From positions 1 to 64,000 of the forward strand of contig NZ_JAQGNQ010000101.1 of the NCBI RefSeq assembly GCF_028291745.1: DNA of 64,000 nucleotides, given 5' to 3'. Source of the DNA: Ramlibacter sp. (GTDB lineage: Bacteria; Pseudomonadota; Gammaproteobacteria; Burkholderiales; Burkholderiaceae_C). The notes under the pieces are model-generated. The model did no database searches and was not told the DNA's origin. It was given only the letters and a program-made list of their open reading frames with translations. The first letter of the stretch is position 1, and each line of letters opens with the position of its first letter. Shown in pieces: positions 37,001 through 44,636 of this stretch. The position numbers and the translations under genes were made by a program.

Positions 37001-37571
37001 ATGCGGGGTGCGGCGCGAACGCCTGCAGGTCGACGCCCGGCAGCACCGTATGGCACGGCACCCAGGGCGGCACGTCGACCGCGAGCTTGTCCTGCAGCAC
37101 CACCGCAGCGTCGGCCAGGCCGATGAAGTCGTGGAAGCGCAAGGGATGCGACAGCGCTGCGGGCAGGCGCGCGGCGATCTCGTCGTCGTGCAGCGGCAGC
37201 AGCGCCTCGGTGTCGCTCACGCCAAGCACCTGCTGTGCGATCCAGCCCTCGTTGTCTTCCAGGTACATCACGAGCGGCGCGGGATGGCGTGCGAGCCAGG
37301 CAGTGACGAAGCGGCGCACGTTCTCGCGCGGGGTCCAGGCGTGCACGACGTCCGCGGGGCGGCCGTCGGGGAAGAGTTGCTGCGGCGCGTCCAGCGCCTC
37401 CTGGTGCGAGACAACGCGGCCATGAAACGGGGCCGCTTCGGGCTGCTGGCCGTGCTGCGCCACGGCCACTGCGCACCGGTGCCCCGCGGCCGTGAGCTCG
37501 CGCGAGTGCAGCCCCAGCGGGACCGCACTGTTGCTCGCGAGATCGCCATAGAACGCGAACAGCACGTTCAT
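34038..37571 (-). CDS. Multidomain glycosyltransferase (GT4-like N-terminal region + GT2 C-terminal region)
   Basis: 1177 aa; MNVLFAFYGDLASNSAVPLGLHSRELTAAGHRC...RVIVYPGGLNDHTRAGIETLCRAVGLLN...; PLISIVMPTYNSQPGWLREAIASVRAQ...; PLVSLVIPTRNGVRLLRRCVESILRKT. Confidence 0.9.
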   Translation of the reverse strand: MNVLFAFYGDLASNSAVPLGLHSRELTAAGHRCAVAVAQHGQQPEAAPFHGRVVSHQEALDAPQQLFPDGRPADVVHAWTPRENVRRFVTAWLARHPAPLVMYLEDNEGWIAQQVLGVSDTEALLPLHDDEIAARLPAALSHPLRFHDFIGLADAAVVLQDKLAVDVPPWVPCHTVLPGVDLQAFAPHPASPALRRQYGVGARERVIVYPGGLNDHTRAGIETLCRAVGLLNAQGQRCRLLRSGPFPLDFLPDLPPEAREAVSDLGVLPRADLPDLLALADVLVQPGKLDPFEDLRLPGKLPEFLAMGKPVVLPDANVAHLLADGENVLLTHTGTAEEIARKCSQVFADPALARRLGEGARRFAQSAFDPQAQAAKLLAVYEQAVRGFDPQAAQRLWGSATQETPPASLLAQRLGQLAAAPALPLAMDARALLQAHQQLCAQAQRRLEALQSGATARELRAVRERNEELEREAQSLHATLRERDAAVLRLEHVAEQYAQALGRVDESVASGTPRLLRVASVRARQAMGMARRVQTLVRQKGGARGFAAAAWRIAANEGWGGVRRRTAWLYAPHRTATARLDPETPPDRNDYQEWVRRYDQPTPESRARLRAQAAALPVRPLISIVMPTYNSQPGWLREAIASVRAQVYEHWELCIADDASTRPEVREILQREAAADPRIKLRLLERNGHISVASNAALEIASGEWIALLDHDDLLAEGTLFWVADAIARNPRARLIYSDEDKVSAEGQRVTPYFKCDWNLDLFYTHNLVTHLGVYHADLVRQVGGFTVGLEGAQDYDLALRCVEHIAPDQVHHIPRILYHWRMHGESTAQSPAAKPYAAAAGLRALQQHLQRRGVDATVSQLPSGLRVQYALPAQPPLVSLVIPTRNGVRLLRRCVESILRKTAYAHYEIIVVDNGSDDPATLKYLEKLRSQAKVRVLRDDRPFNYSALNNAAVQLAGGELVGLLNNDLEVISPDWLSEMVALAVQPDVGVVGARLLYPNGTLQHAGVVLGVGGIAGHAHKNLPRKAYGYFGRACSLQSFSAVTAACLVVRKAIYQQVGGLDEEQLAVAFNDVDFCLRVRAAGLRNVWTPFAELYHHESATRGLDDTPQKQARFAHEVQTMNERWGEQLRNDPAYSPNLTLSFEDFSFAWPPRLPPALTTSVAAASEPPAQMAPQNG

Positions 37572-37578
37572 GGGCGCA

Positions 37579-39264
37579 TCACTTCCGGTTGTCGTTGCGG
37601 TACACCGACACGCGCTCCATCCCGGACACGCGAACCGGACCGGCGATGCGAGTGAAGCCGCCGCGCGCCAGAATCTGGTCGCGGTAGGCGATTGCGTACG
37701 GATTGATCGGGTGGTGCTCGATCAGCGTGTTGCCGTCTTCCGGGAAGATCAGGTAATCGACATTGCGCACCGCGTCGGAGACCAGGCCCGCCACCTTGTC
37801 TTGGTCGCTCGCACCCGGCAGCGCCTTCCAGTCGTAGGGGTTGGCGAAGCTGACACCGAGGTCGGCCGTCTTCAGGTGCACCCGGCCCTTGATGGCGTTC
37901 GAGCCGTTCAGCGGCACGAAGCCCCGATCGAAGATCAGCGAATTGAAGACCACCGTGGAATCGAGCGTGCCCACGTACGTCACCTCGAAGGACGCCTCGC
38001 GTTTGCCGCGCGCCGCCAGGTCGGCGTCGATCGCGCCGGTGATGTTCTGCAAGGCGGGCGCCAGCGGTCGCCACGGGTCGGCGTTGGTCGTGTGGGTCCG
38101 CACGCCGCCCCAGGCGGTGATGACCACCACGGCGCAGGTGGCCAGCACCGCAGCGCCCACGAGGTGCACATTGGCCGCAGAGCCCGGCCGCCCGGCATAC
38201 GGTGCCAGCGCGAACATCAGCAGGCCAGGCACCGACGTCATCGAGACGTAGGGATTGCCGAGACTGGTGCCCAAGGCGATGAGGAAGCCCACCGGCAGCA
38301 GGCCCGTCAGCAGCATGGCCCAGTTCAGCCCGCGCGCGAGGGGCTGCCGACTCGCCACGCGCTGGCAGACGGCCCCGAGGAACACCGCGCCTGCCAGCAC
38401 GGCCACCGGCAGGCCCATGTGGGTCGCAAACACCAGGCGCAGGTGCCCGATGCTTTGCGGCAGCGGCAGCCGCGCGAGCGCGTCGTAATTGCGCGCCGTG
38501 TAGTACTCGTATAGCAGCTGGAAATTCAGCACGTAGAACCAGCCCGCCAGGACGGCGGCCGTGACGCCGGCTGCCAGGTAGTCGAGCAGGCGGCGACGGC
38601 GATCGACTCGGGCGACGACCAGGTCGGTGACGCCGGCAATGACCAGCAGCAGGACGACGTAGACGGCGCTGGTCGCGCGAAACAGCAGCGCGGCGGCGAG
38701 TGCAACGCCCAGCAGAAACCAATGCCGGCGCGCTCCGGTCGCCCGCGCCACCGCCAGCACGGCGCCGGCCGTGCCGAGTGCAAGCGCCTGCGCGAGGTCC
38801 ATCCGAAGGTCGGACAGTCCGCCGTTGAAAAAGAACACCGCCGCGTACGTGACGGTGAGCATCGCGAACGCCGCCGCCATCGGGCGTTCGTAGCAGGCAA
38901 CGCGGCGGAAGAACAGATAGGCGGCGGCGACCTGCGCCCCGACCAGCGGCAGTTGCAACAGCACCGCGTCGGCGCGGGCAGGCTGGAGCAGCGGCCCCAG
39001 CAAGGCCGATTCCACCCAGGGCAGGAACACGGTCGAATTGACGCTGCCCAGGCGCACGGCGGAGAGCACGCCTTCGCTGCGAGCGCGCACCATCAATTCG
39101 GCCATGAAGTTCATGTACGACAGCGAGTCGTAGAAGGGGCCGTAGGAGCGGTAGTAGAGCCCGTTGAGATAGATGGCGAAAGCGGCCAGCGCTACCACGG
39201 CCAGGCCCATGGCGAGCACGGTCGTGCGGGCGGAGACCGGCAGCGCTGCCTGCGGCACGGACAT
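37579..39264 (-). CDS. Polytopic membrane protein (GT-C-like), paralog of the adjacent gene
   Basis: YGPFYDSLSYMNFMAEL...FFNGGLSDLRMDLAQALALGTAGAVLAVARATGARRHWFLLGVALAAALLFRATSAVYVVLL. Confidence 0.8.
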   Translation of the reverse strand: MSVPQAALPVSARTTVLAMGLAVVALAAFAIYLNGLYYRSYGPFYDSLSYMNFMAELMVRARSEGVLSAVRLGSVNSTVFLPWVESALLGPLLQPARADAVLLQLPLVGAQVAAAYLFFRRVACYERPMAAAFAMLTVTYAAVFFFNGGLSDLRMDLAQALALGTAGAVLAVARATGARRHWFLLGVALAAALLFRATSAVYVVLLLVIAGVTDLVVARVDRRRRLLDYLAAGVTAAVLAGWFYVLNFQLLYEYYTARNYDALARLPLPQSIGHLRLVFATHMGLPVAVLAGAVFLGAVCQRVASRQPLARGLNWAMLLTGLLPVGFLIALGTSLGNPYVSMTSVPGLLMFALAPYAGRPGSAANVHLVGAAVLATCAVVVITAWGGVRTHTTNADPWRPLAPALQNITGAIDADLAARGKREASFEVTYVGTLDSTVVFNSLIFDRGFVPLNGSNAIKGRVHLKTADLGVSFANPYDWKALPGASDQDKVAGLVSDAVRNVDYLIFPEDGNTLIEHHPINPYAIAYRDQILARGGFTRIAGPVRVSGMERVSVYRNDNRK

Positions 39265-39275
39265 GGGGCTGGTGG

Positions 39276-41000
39276 TCAATGGGCGTGCTCGTTCCAGTAC
39301 ACCGATACCGACTCCATGGGCGAGATGCGGATGGGCCCGACCACGCGGGTGACGCCGGGGCTCGACGTCAGCAAGTCGCGGTACGCGAAGGCATAGGGCG
39401 TGCTGGGCAGGCCAGGCTGCAAGTGGGTGCTGTTCTCCGGGACGATCAGGTAATCGGCATCCTTGAGCGTGCCGGCGGCCAGCGTGTGGATCTTGTCCTG
39501 GCCCGTCGCGCCGGGAAGCGCGTTCCACTGGATCGGGTTCGCCAGCAGACCCGGGCCGCGCATCTCGCTCGCCATGATGGCCAGCCCGTCGCGGGTGGAA
39601 CGGGTGGTGATGTCATAGACGTAGCCCTGCTCGAACACCAGCGAGTTGACGACCGCGACCGAGTCCAGGCCACCGGCATACGCGACGTCGAACTTGACGA
39701 GATCCCTGTTGCGCATCTGCAGGTCGTGGTGGATCGCGTTGGTGAGCTGCGTCAGGCCGTCCATGGTCGGCGTGTACGGCGACGCTGCGCGCGAGTGTGT
39801 GTCGATGGCCACGGGCACCGCCACGAGCACCGCCACCGCGCCGGCCACGACGTAGCTCACGGTCCGCCGGCGGCTCCACACGGTCTCGGTGCTCGCCGCG
39901 TACGGAGCCAGCCCGAACAGCAAGGCGCCGGGAACCGCCACCATCGACACATAGGGATTCAGCGCCGCGCCGAACAGCACCAGGAAGCAGAGCGGCAGCA
40001 GGCCGGCCAGCATCGGCAGCCAGTTCAGCCCGCTGCGGAACGACTGGCGGGACGCATGGCGGGAGTACAACTGCGTGAGGAACACGAACACCATCAGCAG
40101 GCAGATCGGCTTGCCCAGGTGCTGGCTCACCAGGAAGCGCAGGTGGTAGACGCTCTGGCTCAGCGGCAATCTCGCGTTGGCGTCGTAGTTCCACACGAGG
40201 TAGTAGTAACGCAGGTAGGCAAAATTGACGACGTAGAACCATCCCGAAATGGCGAGCGCCACGCCGCCGCCGACGAAGTAGCGCGCCAGCCGCGGCTTGA
40301 ACTCGCTGCGGTACAGGATGAAGTCGATGACGGCGGCTACGCCGCACAGCAGCACTGCGTACACCGGGGTGGTGGCGCGGAACAGGAAGGCCACGCCGAG
40401 GATTACGCCGAAGATGAGCCAGTCGCGCAGCCGCTGCGTGACGCGCGCCACCGACAGGAAGGCGACAGCGGCACCGAAGGCCAGCGCCTGCGAAAGGTCC
40501 AGGCGCAGGTCGGACAGTCCTCCGTTCACCCGGAACACCGCGAGGAAGGACACCGTCACCATCGCGAAGCACACGCACACCGCCTGCGGATAGCGCGCGA
40601 TGCGGCGGAAGAAATAGTACGAACCGAGGGCCTGCGCCAGCACCAGCGGCAACTGGATCAGCACCGATTGCTCGCGCACGGGGTTGACGAACAGCGCGAG
40701 CAGCGCCCCTTCGAGCCAGGGAAAGAAGACGGTTTGGCCGCCAATCGCCACCCGCAGCGCGGCCTTCATGTCCTGCGCGCGCACGGTGCCCATCACCTTG
40801 GCGAGCTGCGTGGTGTACGACATCGAGTCGTAGAAGGGCCCCTGCCGTGAGTAGTAAACCTGGTTCAGGTAGGTTGCATAGAGGGCCAGCAATGCGATCA
40901 GGGCCAGCAGCACCAGGACCGGTTTCGTGATCCAGGTCCCGGCGGTATTGGTCGGTTCCGTTGCCACCCAGTTGGTCGCTTGTTGTGACGCGTCCATCAT
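39276..41000 (-). CDS. Polytopic membrane protein (GT-C-like), paralog of the adjacent gene
   Basis: QGPFYDSMSYTTQLAKV...RVNGGLSDLRLDLSQALAFGAAVAFLSVARVTQRLRDWLIFGVILGVAFLFRATTPVYAVLL. Confidence 0.8.
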   Translation of the reverse strand: MMDASQQATNWVATEPTNTAGTWITKPVLVLLALIALLALYATYLNQVYYSRQGPFYDSMSYTTQLAKVMGTVRAQDMKAALRVAIGGQTVFFPWLEGALLALFVNPVREQSVLIQLPLVLAQALGSYYFFRRIARYPQAVCVCFAMVTVSFLAVFRVNGGLSDLRLDLSQALAFGAAVAFLSVARVTQRLRDWLIFGVILGVAFLFRATTPVYAVLLCGVAAVIDFILYRSEFKPRLARYFVGGGVALAISGWFYVVNFAYLRYYYLVWNYDANARLPLSQSVYHLRFLVSQHLGKPICLLMVFVFLTQLYSRHASRQSFRSGLNWLPMLAGLLPLCFLVLFGAALNPYVSMVAVPGALLFGLAPYAASTETVWSRRRTVSYVVAGAVAVLVAVPVAIDTHSRAASPYTPTMDGLTQLTNAIHHDLQMRNRDLVKFDVAYAGGLDSVAVVNSLVFEQGYVYDITTRSTRDGLAIMASEMRGPGLLANPIQWNALPGATGQDKIHTLAAGTLKDADYLIVPENSTHLQPGLPSTPYAFAYRDLLTSSPGVTRVVGPIRISPMESVSVYWNEHAH

Positions 41001-41004
41001 CGCC

Positions 41005-42378
41005 TCAGGTTGTCACCGGTGCCGGCAGGGCGGCGCCGCTGCGGTCCCTGAGCGGCTGCGCCAGCCGCTCGGCCACCAGGGCTGCCATTGCCCTGCCCTC
41101 GCGGATCGCGTAGTTGGTGCCGCGGTCCTCGGGATAGATCTGCGCCATGGTGGTGACGTGGCCATTGGCGAATGGTGTCTCCACCCCGGGCACGTAACTG
41201 GAGTAGTCGCGCTCGGTCACCGGCTGCGCGTACTCGGAACGCCACACGCGGAAGTCCTGCACCCACGAGCGATCGAGCTTGGGGAACATGCGCTTGAGGT
41301 GCGACAGCGCGAACTCCAGGTACTGCTCGTCGCTGTATTGCCAGACCGGATCTTGCACCGCGAGATAGCGCGAGAGAAAGGCGATGTGCGAGCCCTTGTA
41401 GTTCTCGGGCAGGTCGAAGTTGGTGTGCTCGATCACTCCCACAAACGGGAAGCCGGCATCGTTGACATTGAGCCAGTAGGTGTCCGAGAGGCTGCGGTCC
41501 AGGCGCAGCACCAGGCACATGTTGCCCAGGTACTTCACGCGCCGCAGCTTCTGCAGCCATGGCGCGGGCGCGCTGCCTTCGAAGATGTCGGCGATGATCG
41601 GAAAGGCGGGCGTGAAGACGAACTCACGCCCCTGCACCTCGCCGCCGTTCGTGCCAAGCGCGACGATCCGGCCGCCCTCGCTGCGCACTCCGGTCACGGC
41701 CTGCCCCAGGCTCACCTCGCCACCCAGGCGCCGGATCTCGGCCACCATGGCTTCGGCGAGCCGGCCGAAGCCGCCCTTGAAATAGGCCAGCTCCTCGCCG
41801 CCCTTGGCGTTGCGGGTGCTGCCGCGCAGCACCAGCTTCTTCCACATCCATACCGCGTTCACGGCTTCGGCGAACACCGAGAACTTGGACTCGATCAGCG
41901 GCTGCCACACCACGCGGTACACGCCCTTGCCGCACAGCGGCTCCAGCCATTCGCGGATGCTCAGGTGCTCGATCGTCTTCCAGTCCTTGATACGGCGCAC
42001 CTGCAGCACGAGCAGGCCGAGGCGGAAGCGGTCGACCAGCGACAAGGCGGTGAAACGCAGCAGGTCCAGCGGCGTGGAGAGCTTCCACATGCGGCCGTTG
42101 AAGTACATCCCGGTGCGGCTCGGAAGGGTGACGATGTTGCCCTCCATCCCCAGCTCCTTCACCAGCTCCGGCACGAACACGTCGTTGTTGAACCAGTGGT
42201 GGTAGAACTTCTCGATGCGCACGCCGTCGGAAAATTCGAAGGTGCCTGCCAGCCCGCCGACGGAATCGTCCGCCTCGATCACCCGCACGCTGCGGCCCTG
42301 CCTGGCCAGCGCGTAAGCGGTGGTGAGTCCGGCGAAGCCGCCGCCGACGATCACCGCGTCGTATTTCTTTTCGGTCAT
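41005..42378 (-). CDS. NAD(P)/FAD-dependent oxidoreductase (UGM/protoporphyrinogen-oxidase-like)
   Basis: KYDAVIVGGGFAGLTTAYALARQGRSVRVIEADDSVGGLAGTFEFSDGVRIEKFYHHWF. Confidence 0.88.
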   Translation of the reverse strand: MTEKKYDAVIVGGGFAGLTTAYALARQGRSVRVIEADDSVGGLAGTFEFSDGVRIEKFYHHWFNNDVFVPELVKELGMEGNIVTLPSRTGMYFNGRMWKLSTPLDLLRFTALSLVDRFRLGLLVLQVRRIKDWKTIEHLSIREWLEPLCGKGVYRVVWQPLIESKFSVFAEAVNAVWMWKKLVLRGSTRNAKGGEELAYFKGGFGRLAEAMVAEIRRLGGEVSLGQAVTGVRSEGGRIVALGTNGGEVQGREFVFTPAFPIIADIFEGSAPAPWLQKLRRVKYLGNMCLVLRLDRSLSDTYWLNVNDAGFPFVGVIEHTNFDLPENYKGSHIAFLSRYLAVQDPVWQYSDEQYLEFALSHLKRMFPKLDRSWVQDFRVWRSEYAQPVTERDYSSYVPGVETPFANGHVTTMAQIYPEDRGTNYAIREGRAMAALVAERLAQPLRDRSGAALPAPVTT

Positions 42379-42414
42379 TGTCTGTCTGGTCTGCTGGGGG
42401 GCGCCCGCGTGGTC

Positions 42415-42801
42415 TCACGCGGGCGATTGCTGCGGTGTCTCGTTGAACGTGATGCGGCGATTGAGGGAGAACTGGATCAGCACCACGAAGGGCAGCGTGA
42501 GCAGCTTGGCGATGCGCGCGTCCATGCGCAGGTGGTCGACCAGCACCCACAGCATGGCCGCCGAGGCCGTGAAGCCGACCGCCGCCACGCCGAAGAAGAT
42601 CGCCATCCGCCGCAGCACCTTGCTCTTGACGCCGAACGTGATGCGCCGGTTGAGAAAGAAACTCAGGAGCGTGCCGGCCAGGTAGCCCGCCACGTTGGCG
42701 ACCTGGTAGCCGACGCCCGCCGTGACCAGCAGGTAGTAGGTGGCGTAGTCCGTGCCGACGCCGAGGCCGCCGCAGATGCAATACAGGAGAAGCTGGCTCA
42801 C
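42415..42801 (-). CDS. GtrA family protein
   Basis: VSQLLLYCICGGLGVGTDYATYYLLVTAGVGYQVANVAGYLAGTLLSFFLNRRITFGVKSK; GTG start overlapping the upstream stop (GTGA). Confidence 0.87.
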   Translation of the reverse strand: MSQLLLYCICGGLGVGTDYATYYLLVTAGVGYQVANVAGYLAGTLLSFFLNRRITFGVKSKVLRRMAIFFGVAAVGFTASAAMLWVLVDHLRMDARIAKLLTLPFVVLIQFSLNRRITFNETPQQSPA

Positions 42802-43772
42802 CGGGTTCCTTCCGTGCTGGTGGTGTGCGCGAGGCCCACCGTCTGGTCGATCACGTACTGCGGCCGGCCGTTGATGGTCAGGAGCACGCGTCCGAGGTAT
42901 TCGCCGATCATTCCCAGCGCGAGCAGTTGCGCGCCGCCCAGGATCAGCAGCGTGACGATCAGCGAAGACCAGCCCACCGGCATGATGTTGATGGTGAAGC
43001 GCTGGAGCACGAAGAACAGCGCCAGCAGGAAGCCCAGGCCGGAGAAGATCATCCCGAGCAGGGACGTGAGCCGCAGCGGCACGATCGAGAAGTTGGTGGC
43101 CATCTTCAGCCACAGCGACACCGACTTGCGCATGCCGTACCGGCTGGTGCCGGCGAAGCGCCCGTGGTGGTCGACGTCCACCGTCGCGATGTTGCGGGTC
43201 GCCTGCAGGATCAGGCCATCGATGTACACGTAAGGGCCGCGGTACTTGAGGATCTCGTCGCGGATCTCCGACTTCATCGCCCGGAACGGCGACAGGTAAA
43301 GATCGTGCGGCTTCTGCAGCAGGTAGTCGGCAACCGCGTTGTTCAGGCGGCTGCCCATCACCTTCCACGCCTTGTGTTGCCGGTTCTTGAAGCGCGCATA
43401 GGCGATGTCGTGGCCGGCGTCGAGCTGCCGCACCAGCGCCGGGATGTCGCGGGGCGAATGCTGCAGGTCGTCGTCCATCGTGACGATCACGCGGCCGCGC
43501 GCGCGGCCGAAGCCCGCCATCAGCGCATTGTGCTGGCCGGCGTTCATGCGCAGCAGGATACCGTTCACCGTGGGATAGCGCGCGCTCAGGGACTGGATCA
43601 CGCGCCAGCTGTCGTCGGGCGAGCGGTCACACACGAAGATGATCTCGTGGCTGGGGGCGACGTCCGGCGCGGCGGAGAGCTCCTTCTCGATCTGCGCAAC
43701 GAGCTCGGGCAGTACGGCCTCGCTGCCGTAGACCGGCACGACGATGGACAGCTCAGGACGCGTCGGAACCAT
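42798..43772 (-). CDS. glycosyltransferase family 2, DPM1/ArnC-like polyprenyl-phosphate sugar synthase
   Basis: PELSIVVPVYGSEAVLPELVAQIEKEL...FVCDRSPDDSWRVI...GRVIVTMDDDLQHSPRDIP...FTINIMPVGWSSLIVTLLILGGAQLLALGMIGEYLGR. Confidence 0.92.
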   Translation of the reverse strand: MVPTRPELSIVVPVYGSEAVLPELVAQIEKELSAAPDVAPSHEIIFVCDRSPDDSWRVIQSLSARYPTVNGILLRMNAGQHNALMAGFGRARGRVIVTMDDDLQHSPRDIPALVRQLDAGHDIAYARFKNRQHKAWKVMGSRLNNAVADYLLQKPHDLYLSPFRAMKSEIRDEILKYRGPYVYIDGLILQATRNIATVDVDHHGRFAGTSRYGMRKSVSLWLKMATNFSIVPLRLTSLLGMIFSGLGFLLALFFVLQRFTINIMPVGWSSLIVTLLILGGAQLLALGMIGEYLGRVLLTINGRPQYVIDQTVGLAHTTSTEGTR

Positions 43773-44445
43773 AGTACTTCTCAATGACCCGGCGAACGTA
43801 GGTGCTGTCGAATCGGACGCCGCACGCCGCGGCGACCGCGACGGCGATGCTGGTGTCGATCGGATAGCTGCCTCCGGCCTCTCGCCTGGTGTAGCACGCC
43901 CCGCGACCGAGCACGGCCTCGAACACGCGCACCAGTTCGGGGATCGAGGTGTAGAAGGGCGAAGCGATCTCGGTGATCCTGCCCTCCCCGCCGCCGTCCT
44001 GCAGCAGCTTGCGCACGATGCAGGCAACGTCGTCGACGTCGATCAGGTTGCGGCGCGCCTGCGTCCACGCCTCGAACGGCTCCCCCGTGGAGACCTTGCC
44101 GTACAGATAATTGGTCAGCGTGTTGGGATTGCGGGTGCGGCCCACCACCTGCGGCAGGCGGAAGATGGCGAACCGGGGCGACCCGCGCACAAGTTCCTCC
44201 ATCGCCTTCTTGTGCGTGACGTAGGGAGTGCCGGCGAGCTCCTCGTCGTTGATGCTGCAGGTGCTGAAGTAAAGCAGCAGCGCGGGGCGGTCGACGAATT
44301 GCTCCAGCAGCCGGCGCTCGCGCAGGAATTCCTCACCTCGCATCTCGCGCGAGTTCGACACGCCGGAGGCGTAGACGACCACGTCCTCCGCTTCCTCGTA
44401 AAACCGACGAAACGCATTCGCCAGGAGACCGTTGCCGACGATCAT
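43753..44445 (-). CDS. NAD-dependent epimerase/dehydratase (short SDR)
   Basis: MIVGNGLLANAFRRFYEEAEDVVVYASGVSNS...YFSTCSINDEELAGTPYVTHKKAMEELVRGSPRFAIFRLPQVVGRTRNPNT. Confidence 0.82.
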   Translation of the reverse strand: MIVGNGLLANAFRRFYEEAEDVVVYASGVSNSREMRGEEFLRERRLLEQFVDRPALLLYFSTCSINDEELAGTPYVTHKKAMEELVRGSPRFAIFRLPQVVGRTRNPNTLTNYLYGKVSTGEPFEAWTQARRNLIDVDDVACIVRKLLQDGGGEGRITEIASPFYTSIPELVRVFEAVLGRGACYTRREAGGSYPIDTSIAVAVAAACGVRFDSTYVRRVIEKYYGSDAS

Positions 44446-44636
44446 GGCGCACCCACCCGCGCACTCGGCATCGGCAAGTCACCACGGCGCAGCCCCCCCC
44501 CTGTGTGCGACGCCAGCACTCGAACACACGCGACGATCATCAAACTTCTACTCCCTCCACCATGCGCGGCGAGCCCCGGCCGGGCTGCCGCATTTCACCG
44601 AGCATCTCTGGTGCGCGAACGCGGGTCCTGCCGTCC

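Noticed and set aside
33840-37655. 1271-aa plus-strand ORF
   Set aside because: Antisense shadow of the 1177-aa glycosyltransferase; His/Arg/Gln/Ala-rich translation typical of complementary high-GC codon usage.
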